Assembly: GCA_030824175.1 (NCBI GenBank)
Contig: JAVBYH010000385.1
Span: forward strand, 1-9,392
DNA length: 9,392 bases
From: Bacteroidota bacterium
GTDB lineage: Bacteria > Bacteroidota > Ignavibacteria > UBA10030 > UBA8401
Direction of reading: 5' to 3'
Positions 1-4,976 of this stretch are shown here, piece by piece; the first letter of the stretch is position 1, and each line of letters starts with the position of its first letter. The position numbers and the translations under genes were made by a program. The notes beneath the pieces were generated by a model. It was not told the origin of the DNA, did not search any database, and worked only from the letters and a program-made list of their open reading frames with translations.

Positions 1-1890
1 CCCCTTGAGACCCTTCAGCGATATTCCTTCGATCCGATACTCGAGAGCGACAACGCCGAGCCGTTCGACCTGTCTGCCCATGGCGACGGCGCCGCCGTAT
101 GTCACCGTCCGGTACTCGCCGATCTGCTGCCGCTTGAATTCCGATTTCGTCTTGAGCGTCGAATCGTTGCCGAAGAGGTACGTATCGCGGAACGAGTGGC
201 CGCCGGTGAGCTTGAAGTTGAAATAGCTGTTGAAGATGCGTGTCGTTTTAATTTCCGCCTCGTACGAGCGGTTGCGCAGCCCGCCGGCGAAGGCGAAGCC
301 CGCTTCGGTGGCCGAGCCGAGAATGTTTTCGTCCCGCAGGCTGATCAGCGGCTGTCCGTTCCGCTCGTTGTCAATCCTGATGCCGAGCCGGATGAGTTCC
401 GCCTGCCGTTCGGTGACCTTGACGACGATCACCGTTTTGTCGCCGTCGTACCGGAAGTCGATGAACGCCTGTTCGAAGAGGTTGGTGGCGAGGAGGTTCG
501 CGATGGCGCGCTCCGCGCTTTTAAACGTGAAGATGTCGCCCGTGGTGAAGGGCAGTTCGCGCCAGACGACCCAGTCGCGCGAACGCGTGTTGCCTTCGAG
601 CATGATGTGATCGATGACGCCTTCATCGATATCGAAGACGGCAGCGCCGGTGGAGTCATTGAAGCGCATCGCGTGCACGCGCGCGAGGGAGTAGCCGGCA
701 GTGCGGTACACCGCGAGCAACGAGTCCGATGCCTGGCGGAGGAAGGCGCGTGTCGCAGGCGCCGGCACAAGGCGCGCGATCGGGCGGAGCAGTGGGCCGG
801 GAGCGAAGGCGGTCACTCCCGTCAGTTCCACGGAGCGAATGAGCGGAATGCGTGCCGTGTCGGTTTCCGGCGGCGGACGGCGGCGGACGGCGGCGGCAAT
901 GCTGTCGCGCAGGCGCGGGATGACGGCGGCGGTGCCGGCCTCGCCTTGGCAGATGAGCGAATCGAAGTTCGTGAAATCGCTGGGGAGGCGTTTGCCGAGC
1001 AGCGGACTGATGACGACTGTCGCTTCGTCGAGCGCCTTGCGGTTCGCCGTCTGCGCCATGATGCCGATGATCTGATCGGCGATTTCCCAGGGCATGTTCA
1101 GCTGCTCCGCGGTCCGGAGCAGGCTCGTGACGTCCACGGCGATGACGATATCGGCGCCGAGCGACCGCGCGACATCCACCGGAATGTTCGACGACAGCCC
1201 GCCGTCGATGAGCTGCATCGAATCCTTCTTCACCGAGCTGTAGAGGAGAGGGACGCCGACACTCGCCCGCATCGCCTCCGAAAGGTTGCCTGATCCGATG
1301 ACGATGCGCCTGCCCGAGATCATGTCTGTTGCAATCGCGCGGAACGGTATTCTGAAATCGTCGAACGTGCGTTCCGGATGATAGAGACTCTGCAGCGTGA
1401 CGGTGTTCAGGAAGTGCGTGAGATTCTGACCGGTGGAGATGGACGACGGGATCACCGGAGAAAGACCGTCGAAACGGATGACGAGCTGATTCCGATCCGC
1501 GGTCTGTTTCTGTTCGAGGAAGAGGCTGCGGCGGTCGTACCCATCGGTGAGCGAGAGGATCGAGTTCCATTCTGTGGTATCGATCATCCGCGTGAGCTGC
1601 TGTGTTGTATATCCCGCGGCGTAGAGTCCGCCGATGATGGCGCCAATGCTCGACCCGACGATGATGTCGATGGGGATGTTGTGCCGCTCGAGCGCCTTCA
1701 GGACGCCCACGTGCGCAAGGCCTCGGGCGCCGCCGCCGCTCAGGACGAGCCCGATCTTCGGACGCTGCTCGTTGTGGGCCGGAAGGGGGAGACTATCTGC
1801 CGCGCTCCGTGCCGCCGCGGGGCGCGCGAAGGAGAACAGCAGGAACAAGACGAATGATCGGTATATGTGGCTGCGGGTGCGACGGGTCAT
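1..1890 (-). CDS. Patatin-like phospholipase with POTRA domains and outer-membrane barrel (type Vd autotransporter-like), 3' partial
   Basis: The frame is open from an ATG at 1890 to the window edge, giving 630 residues with the C-terminus missing. Residues 1-30 form a signal peptide with a hydrophobic FVLFLLFSF core. The patatin domain spans about residues 45-300: oxyanion motif SGGGARG at 51-57, nucleophile elbow GSSIG with Ser81, and the DGG motif with Asp229 as the second member of the Ser-Asp dyad. A proline/arginine linker (about 332-343) leads to two POTRA-like repeats (about 346-424 and 426-494; the second opens with LEGNTRSRDWVVWRELPF). From about 497 the sequence alternates as in BamA-type barrel strands. 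This order matches PlpD/FplA-type phospholipases, in which a barrel anchors or exports the patatin domain at the outer membrane; substrates would be glycerophospholipids. No good Shine-Dalgarno precedes the ATG, so the start is less certain than the frame. It is divergent from the cold-shock gene. Domain calls are by motif; the role is inferred from the family. Confidence 0.9.
   Translation of the reverse strand, partial: MTRRTRSHIYRSFVLFLLFSFARPAAARSAADSLPLPAHNEQRPKIGLVLSGGGARGLAHVGVLKALERHNIPIDIIVGSSIGAIIGGLYAAGYTTQQLTRMIDTTEWNSILSLTDGYDRRSLFLEQKQTADRNQLVIRFDGLSPVIPSSISTGQNLTHFLNTVTLQSLYHPERTFDDFRIPFRAIATDMISGRRIVIGSGNLSEAMRASVGVPLLYSSVKKDSMQLIDGGLSSNIPVDVARSLGADIVIAVDVTSLLRTAEQLNMPWEIADQIIGIMAQTANRKALDEATVVISPLLGKRLPSDFTNFDSLICQGEAGTAAVIPRLRDSIAAAVRRRPPPETDTARIPLIRSVELTGVTAFAPGPLLRPIARLVPAPATRAFLRQASDSLLAVYRTAGYSLARVHAMRFNDSTGAAVFDIDEGVIDHIMLEGNTRSRDWVVWRELPFTTGDIFTFKSAERAIANLLATNLFEQAFIDFRYDGDKTVIVVKVTERQAELIRLGIRIDNERNGQPLISLRDENILGSATEAGFAFAGGLRNRSYEAEIKTTRIFNSYFNFKLTGGHSFRDTYLFGNDSTLKTKSEFKRQQIGEYRTVTYGGAVAMGRQVERLGVVALEYRIEGISLKGLKG
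868..897. repeat. Period-10 GC-rich direct repeat inside the patatin gene linker
   Basis: CGGCGGACGG at 871-880 is repeated exactly at 881-890 and followed by a partial third copy (891-897). It encodes the Ala/Arg/Pro linker between the patatin domain and the first POTRA repeat (about residues 332-341). The unit length is not a multiple of three. Confidence 0.8.
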
Positions 1891-1904
1891 GATCCAAGAT
1901 ACGT

Positions 1905-1952
1905 CAAAGTTACGAAAGAAAAAAACGGAGGGCCCGGCGCGCGGCGTCCGGG
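1905..1952 (-). promoter_or_regulatory. Leader of the patatin gene: GC-rich hairpin, T tract and TAACTTTG box
   Basis: Reading the minus strand towards the patatin start there is a short GC hairpin (CCCGG at 1952-1948 pairing with CCGGG at 1937-1933), then seven T residues near 1926-1920, then TAACTTTG at 1912-1905. TAACTTTG matches the Bacteroidota -7 consensus TAnnTTTG exactly, but no TTG lies at the usual distance upstream, and it would leave only a very short leader before the ATG at 1890. The hairpin plus T tract resembles an intrinsic terminator, yet no minus-strand gene lies upstream for it to terminate. Its function is undecided; the block may be a promoter with fortuitous structure, or an attenuator. 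Confidence 0.2.
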
Positions 1953-1965
1953 AGTAAAAATATTG

Positions 1966-1995
1966 TTGTGGAATATTAAAAAGAGTCGTATATTG
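1966..1995 (+). promoter_or_regulatory. Putative promoter of the cold-shock gene (TTG-N20-TATATTG)
   Basis: TTG at 1966-1968 is followed after 20 bases by TATATTG at 1989-1995, close to the Bacteroidota primary-sigma pattern TTG / TAnnTTTG. It lies in the most AT-rich stretch of the window. Transcription from here would start near 2000-2003 and give a leader of about 170 nt, the kind of long 5' leader typical of cold-inducible csp genes. A sigma70-like alternative (TTGAAA at 1993, TACAAT at 2013) has only a 14-base spacer and is less convincing. The same TTG-N20-TATNTTG arrangement occurs in front of mscL. Confidence 0.4.
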
Positions 1996-2002
1996 AAACC
2001 GT

Positions 2003-2171
2003 AATTCACAGGTACAATGTTGTTGGAGTTGTCACTCCGAAGATTTTTCAGAGTCAGCTGTAAGGGGATACCTTCCTGCGTTAGAAAAATCAGAAGTGAG
2101 ATACAATACGTTGTACATCCGTCTTGGAAGGGCGGAGTTTATGAAAAATCTTTTCAGAAAGGATCTTTTCC
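2003..2171 (+). promoter_or_regulatory. Long structured 5' leader of the cold-shock gene
   Basis: This stretch between the putative promoter and the csp start carries several possible structures. GATTTTTC at 2042-2049 is perfectly complementary to GAAAAATC at 2084-2091 and to an identical second copy at 2143-2150, so the two pairings exclude each other. Smaller hairpins are GGAG/CTCC near 2025-2039 and AAGG/CCTT near 2062-2074; TACAA/TTGTA (2102-2106 and 2111-2115) form a short palindrome. The Shine-Dalgarno AAAGGA is at 2158-2163, eight bases before the ATG. CspA-family leaders are known to act as temperature-responsive RNA switches; that this one does so is inference from position and pairing only. 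Confidence 0.35.
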
Positions 2172-2378
2172 ATGGAAACCGGAAAAGTGAAGTGGTTCAA
2201 CACGGCAAAAGGCTTTGGTTTCATCTCGCGCGAAACAGGCGAAGATGTGTTTGTGCACTATAAATCCATCACGGGGGATGGGTTTAAGAACTTAGCTGAA
2301 GGCGAATCGGTTCAGTTTGAAGTGGAAAAAGGACCGAAAGGTTTGCAGGCCGCAAACGTCTCGAAAGTCAGCGCGTAA
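2172..2378 (+). CDS. Cold-shock protein, CspA family
   Basis: This is a complete 68-residue single cold-shock domain, the usual family length. The hallmark order is intact: GKVKWFN near the N-terminus, RNP1-like KGFGFI (about residues 14-19) and RNP2-like DVFVHY (about 25-30), followed by the EGESVQFEVEKGPKGLQAANV segment that closes the OB fold. The protein binds single-stranded RNA and DNA and acts as an RNA chaperone in the cytoplasm, melting secondary structure at low temperature or in other stresses. The start is fixed by AAAGGA eight bases upstream and by alignment of the MxxGxVKWF start. It is monocistronic: its own promoter-like site and long leader lie upstream and a strong terminator begins seven bases after the stop. 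Which csp paralogue it is cannot be told, so no symbol is given. Confidence 0.97.
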   Translation: METGKVKWFNTAKGFGFISRETGEDVFVHYKSITGDGFKNLAEGESVQFEVEKGPKGLQAANVSKVSA

Positions 2379-2384
2379 AACGTA

Positions 2385-2420
2385 AAACGTCCCGACCAAC
2401 ACTCGGGACGTTTCCTTTTT
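2385..2420 (+). terminator. Bidirectional intrinsic terminator between convergent genes
   Basis: AAACGTCCCGA at 2385-2395 pairs perfectly over 11 bp with TCGGGACGTTT at 2403-2413 across a 7-base loop, followed on the plus strand by CCTTTTT (2414-2420). It begins just after the csp stop. The minus-strand gene that arrives from the right ends at 2420, so its stop codon touches the T tract, and the same hairpin with a TTTACGTTTTAC-like tail on the minus strand can terminate that transcript too. Confidence 0.9.
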
Positions 2421-2653
2421 CACTCCTCGTCATCGTCCCCCTCTGGAATCGCATCCTCGAGATTCGTGTCGTCGGCAATGAACACACGCGAGCACATATC
2501 ACCCTTGTAGCGGCCTTCCCGTTTACACCCCTCCATGTGTTTCTTCACAGCATCCACATCACTGGCGCTTTCGGTGAAACAAAACTCGTTGAGCTTGTCG
2601 CCGCATTCCGTGCAGAAGACTACCTTCTGGTCACTCTCTACATCTTTTTTCAT
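2420..2653 (-). CDS. Small acidic cysteine-rich protein, possible zinc-binding, unknown function
   Basis: I do not recognise this 77-residue protein as a named family. It has a CTEC knuckle (Cys14, Cys17), further Cys25, Cys43 and Cys54, and His39 in an HMEGC segment, so a C2HC-like metal site formed by CxxC and HxxxC is plausible. The last ten or so residues are almost all acidic. There is no signal peptide or membrane segment, so it is probably cytoplasmic. The frame stays open upstream to a GTG at 2728, directly beside the stop of the preceding lipoprotein gene, which would give 102 residues; I prefer the ATG at 2653 because the MKKD start is more natural and the extra segment looks like untranslated leader. 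Neither start has a clear Shine-Dalgarno, so the 5' end is uncertain. It lies 75 bp downstream of the lipoprotein gene on the same strand and may be cotranscribed. Confidence 0.7.
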   Translation of the reverse strand: MKKDVESDQKVVFCTECGDKLNEFCFTESASDVDAVKKHMEGCKREGRYKGDMCSRVFIADDTNLEDAIPEGDDDEE

Positions 2654-2728
2654 GGCACAATGGGTTGGTTGGAAATACGTTCTCTCTCTCTCTTCACAAA
2701 CCCCTGTGTCGGTTATTTGGTTCCACAC

Positions 2729-3355
2729 CTACGGCACTCGCACATCCCAGGGAACGCGTTTATAAATGCCAAAGTAATTACCGACAGCCAGCGGGGGAGT
2801 AAACTCGTTCGTCTTCACGTCGACGAGCACTTCGTGTACAGTATCGGGAAACCTGTGGATGTCGATCTCACCCAGGCGTCCTCCGTGGGTACGCGACGGA
2901 GCGATTGAAAATTGCGCCGCGAGTGTCTCAAAATCGCCGCCCCTTTTGAGCAGGGCGTAGACCGAATCCGCGATGGTCCGTGTGGGGCAGACGATCTCCA
3001 TCACTCCCATCATCACCGGCTCCTGGCAGCGCACGCACGCATGCAGGTCGACCCAAAGCTTGACCGGCGTGCCGTTGTACATCCCGGGAGTGAACCTCCA
3101 GCGGCGGATCCGCTGAACGGCGAGCGAATCCCACTCCGGATCCCCGCTCCAATGGGTAAGCTGCACTCGGAGTACGGAGCCGTCTGTGCCCACCTGAAGC
3201 TTCATGTGAAAGTCCTGACGGAAGGCGGCCAGGTTCGGCGGCAGCATGGGGAACGGTTCCTGATCGATCAACTTCGGCGCGATATACGAATCAGTCGGCT
3301 GTGAAGCCACACACCCGACGAAAAGCACTCCGAGCAATAGAAGTAACGGTTTCAT
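2729..3355 (-). CDS. Lipoprotein with TonB C-terminal-like domain and degenerate PpiC/parvulin domain
   Basis: The protein has 208 residues. Residues 1-14 are a short lipoprotein signal (MKPLLLLLGVLFVG) with lipobox FVGC and Cys15 as the lipidated residue, placing it in the periplasmic or outer-membrane leaflet. Residues 47-104 resemble a TonB C-terminal (energy-transducer) domain: MKLQVGTDGSVLRVQL, SGDPEWDSLAVQRIRRWRFTPG, then NGTPVKLWVDL. Residues about 117-201 resemble a parvulin (PpiC/rotamase) domain: ADSVYALLKRGGDFETLAAQ, GGRLGEI, then the closing GNYFGIYKRV. The two histidines expected in the parvulin core (HIL at the start, YHI near the end) are absent here (MEI and FGI), so prolyl isomerase activity is doubtful. 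A CVRC pair (Cys107, Cys110) sits between the domains. The ATG at 3355 is chosen over one 36 bases upstream because GGAGG lies six bases before it. It may be a periplasmic chaperone or adaptor; the partner is unknown. Confidence 0.8.
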   Translation of the reverse strand: MKPLLLLLGVLFVGCVASQPTDSYIAPKLIDQEPFPMLPPNLAAFRQDFHMKLQVGTDGSVLRVQLTHWSGDPEWDSLAVQRIRRWRFTPGMYNGTPVKLWVDLHACVRCQEPVMMGVMEIVCPTRTIADSVYALLKRGGDFETLAAQFSIAPSRTHGGRLGEIDIHRFPDTVHEVLVDVKTNEFTPPLAVGNYFGIYKRVPWDVRVP

Positions 3356-3361
3356 GGCGGG

Positions 3362-3366
3362 CCTCC
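3362..3366 (-). promoter_or_regulatory. Ribosome binding site fixing the lipoprotein start
   Basis: On the minus strand GGAGG lies six bases before the ATG at 3355. It lies inside the coding region if the upstream ATG at 3391 is used, and it directly precedes the lipoprotein signal sequence, so it decides for the shorter form. Confidence 0.8.
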
Positions 3367-3423
3367 GGTGTTCTTGTCCGTAAGGTGCCAACTATTTGGA
3401 TCAAAATCAAGCAGCCGTTTCAG

Positions 3424-3502
3424 TCCTAAACACGCGTCCTAAACACGCGTCCCACAACACGCATCCCACACACGCATCTCACACACGGATCCCACACACG
3501 CG
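3424..3502. repeat. Degenerate 13-bp tandem repeat (six units)
   Basis: Six consecutive units start at 3424, 3437, 3450, 3464, 3477 and 3490. The first two are identical (TCCTAAACACGCG); the next four approach TCCCACACACGCA, with one 14-base unit and a few substitutions. The array lies wholly between the lipoprotein gene and the DUF3078 gene and shares its last unit with the stem of the adjoining hairpin. No open frame of note crosses it. The identical pair at one end and drift at the other suggest recent slippage or duplication. No function is evident. Confidence 0.85.
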
Positions 3503-3533
3503 CCGCCACACCCGGGGGGATGGCGGCGCGTGT
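3496..3533 (-). terminator. Hairpin at the 3' end of the DUF3078 gene, probable transcript end
   Basis: ACACGCGCCGCCA at 3496-3508 is perfectly complementary to TGGCGGCGCGTGT at 3521-3533, a 13-bp very GC-rich stem with a 12-base loop that itself contains CCCGGG. It starts on the last base of the DUF3078 stop codon (3533-3535, minus strand). There is no T tract after it on the minus strand; GT-rich repeats follow instead. It could act as a weak intrinsic or Rho-assisted terminator, or as a 3'-end stabilising structure. Confidence 0.55.
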
Positions 3534-4408
3534 CAGAAGATCGAATAATTCAGGCCGAGCGCGAGCATCTGTTTCACCTGCGTGCGCGGTGTTACCTGGA
3601 CGTCGTTGACGAGCACAAGATTGAGCGAGACGGCGATGTATTTGCTCACCTTTGCCGTCACCATGTTGTCTGAACGCACGATGACCTGGTCCAGGTGGTT
3701 GACCGGATCGAACAATTCATTGTGTGAGGTGAAGAGGATGTTATCGTCCAGTTTCAGGACGATATCCGTAACGGACTCGATACCGCCGTCGACCTTCGTC
3801 TTTTCAATCGCCGTCGTCTTTGGATCGTCGGCATACACGGTGTATTTCGATGTGAGCACTTCGCGAAGGGCCGCTCCGAGGCGCGTCTTGATCCAGTCGG
3901 CGGGTTTGTATTCGAAGCCCGCTGACTGGACGATGTACGCCGGATCGAGGAACGTAGAGACCGTGGTGCGGACGTCGTTCGCATCGAAGACGTGTCCGTC
4001 GGCGAACTGCGTCTTGAACGACAGCGCGCCGTACGGATTCACCGCCCATCCGGTCTTGTACGCGAGGACCGATTCAAGTTCGATCTTGTCGTCCGTCTTG
4101 CGGACCTGTTTGCCGTCGAGCTTCGTTTGGCCGAACGCGAATTTATAATTGTTCGTCCAGGTCCAGAGGGGAAGCCGCATCTCCGATTTGCCCTCGAGCC
4201 TGATCGTCCACGAGATGGCGTTTTCTCCGCCCCGCGCCCAATCCGTAAATGCCACCTGCGTCGCGGAAAGGCTTGCGATACCCGTATGCTGCCACGTCGT
4301 ATCCGGTATGGCGACTGCCGCCGGGGTCATCGGTTGTGTCGGCGTTTGTGCGGCGGCGGCCGATATGCATGCCGCCGCGAGGGCCAGCACGTAGATATAG
4401 TGTCTCAT
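3533..4408 (-). CDS. DUF3078 family outer-membrane protein
   Basis: This is a complete 291-residue protein. Residues 1-20 are a Sec signal peptide (MRHYIYVLALAAACISAAAA, cleavage before Gln21). The family signature is clear at about residues 43-66: GIASLSATQVAFTDWARGGENAISW, matching the 'S..Q..F.NWA.GGENS.S' region of DUF3078 proteins. The rest is made of alternating hydrophobic/polar strands with many aromatic residues and ends in a terminal Phe (LGLNYSIF), as expected for an outer-membrane beta-barrel. DUF3078 is common in Bacteroidota and relatives; its biochemical role is not established. The start is supported by GGAGA seven bases upstream (4416-4420). It begins 30 bp after the mscL stop on the same strand, so both are probably on one transcript. 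The hairpin at 3496-3533 follows its stop. Confidence 0.85.
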   Translation of the reverse strand: MRHYIYVLALAAACISAAAAQTPTQPMTPAAVAIPDTTWQHTGIASLSATQVAFTDWARGGENAISWTIRLEGKSEMRLPLWTWTNNYKFAFGQTKLDGKQVRKTDDKIELESVLAYKTGWAVNPYGALSFKTQFADGHVFDANDVRTTVSTFLDPAYIVQSAGFEYKPADWIKTRLGAALREVLTSKYTVYADDPKTTAIEKTKVDGGIESVTDIVLKLDDNILFTSHNELFDPVNHLDQVIVRSDNMVTAKVSKYIAVSLNLVLVNDVQVTPRTQVKQMLALGLNYSIF

Positions 4409-4438
4409 CGAACGTTCTCCAAGTGTATGGGGTTGTGT

Positions 4439-4864
4439 TTATTTTACCGTCGAAGTGCAATGTCCGCAGCGCTTGGCGGCCAGGGGGATCTCCATGAGGC
4501 ACTCCGGGCACTGCTTCGTCGTTGGTGCCGGCGCGGGTGCGGCCGGCGCTTCCTTCTTGAGGCTGTTCATCGCCTTGACGAGTATGAAAATGACGAATGC
4601 GACGATCGTGAAATCGATGACGGTGTTGATGAACGCGCCGTACTTGATGGCGACATCGACGACACCCGGAGCCGATTCCTTTAAGGGGATGAGGAGCTTC
4701 GTGAAATCGACGCCGCCCAGAAGCATGCCGATTGGGGGCATGATGACGTCGTTCACGAGCGATGTAATGATCTTGCCGAAGGCTCCGCCGATGATGATGC
4801 CGACGGCCATGTCGACGACATTGCCCTTCATAGCGAATTCTTTGAATTCCTTTACGATAGCCAT
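4439..4864 (-). CDS. mscL: Large-conductance mechanosensitive channel MscL with C-terminal zinc ribbon
   Basis: This is a complete 141-residue protein. The N-terminus (MAIVKEFKEFAMKGNVVDMAVGIIIGGAFGKI) and the following SLVNDVIMPPIGMLLG are the conserved amphipathic helix and first transmembrane pore helix (about 14-45) of MscL; the second membrane helix is about 76-100 (GAFINTVIDFTIVAFVIFILVKAMN). The channel opens under membrane tension to release solutes during hypo-osmotic shock. After the helix bundle region comes an Ala/Pro linker (106-114) and a zinc-ribbon tail with Cys119, Cys122, Cys133 and Cys136 (CPEC...CGHC), which Escherichia coli MscL lacks but which I recall from MscL sequences of other phyla. 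An upstream in-frame extension to 4957 is rejected because AAGGAGG (4872-4878) precedes the ATG at 4864 and homology starts there. It has its own promoter-like site and is followed after 30 bp by the DUF3078 gene. Confidence 0.97.
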   Translation of the reverse strand: MAIVKEFKEFAMKGNVVDMAVGIIIGGAFGKIITSLVNDVIMPPIGMLLGGVDFTKLLIPLKESAPGVVDVAIKYGAFINTVIDFTIVAFVIFILVKAMNSLKKEAPAAPAPAPTTKQCPECLMEIPLAAKRCGHCTSTVK

Positions 4865-4871
4865 TGTCCAG

Positions 4872-4878
4872 CCTCCTT
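4872..4878 (-). promoter_or_regulatory. Ribosome binding site of mscL
   Basis: On the minus strand a full AAGGAGG lies seven bases before the ATG at 4864. It settles the start against the longer frame that reaches 4957. Confidence 0.9.
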
Positions 4879-4927
4879 CAAGGTATGGTGTCGGATGTGG
4901 AGGAAGAGTGCCCCCAAGGGTGGTATA

Positions 4928-4957
4928 CAAGATAAAAAGCCCATCAATGCTGTGCAA
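4928..4957 (-). promoter_or_regulatory. Putative mscL promoter (TTG-N20-TATCTTG)
   Basis: On the minus strand TTG at 4957-4955 is followed after exactly 20 bases by TATCTTG at 4934-4928. The spacing and the -7-like box are nearly the same as before the cold-shock gene. The site lies in the 112-bp gap between the upstream glycosidase and mscL and would give a leader of about 55-60 nt. No obvious terminator separates the glycosidase from this site, so read-through is also possible. Confidence 0.4.
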
Positions 4958-4976
4958 GTGAAAATTGTCGAATGGT

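Noticed and set aside
196..1293. Long plus-strand open frame of 365 residues opposite the patatin gene
   Set aside because: It is antisense to a frame with intact patatin motifs, and its composition (Arg/Ala/Asp/Glu-rich, no family motif) is typical of a shadow in GC-rich DNA.
656..1570. Minus-strand 304-residue frame overlapping the patatin gene in another frame
   Set aside because: It is Arg/His/Pro-rich without recognisable motifs and fully inside the better-supported patatin frame.
2141..2263. A 40-codon upstream open frame with a GGAG-type site that overlaps the csp start in another frame
   Set aside because: It runs out of frame through the csp coding region and its peptide shows no motif. 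It could in principle couple to csp translation, but nothing supports that beyond the ATG and the GGAG.
3424..3502. CRISPR array
   Set aside because: Units are 13 bases long and directly abutting with no spacers, so this is a simple minisatellite.
4865..4957. N-terminal extension of MscL by 31 residues
   Set aside because: A full AAGGAGG precedes the internal ATG at 4864, where MscL homology begins, and the extension covers the putative promoter.
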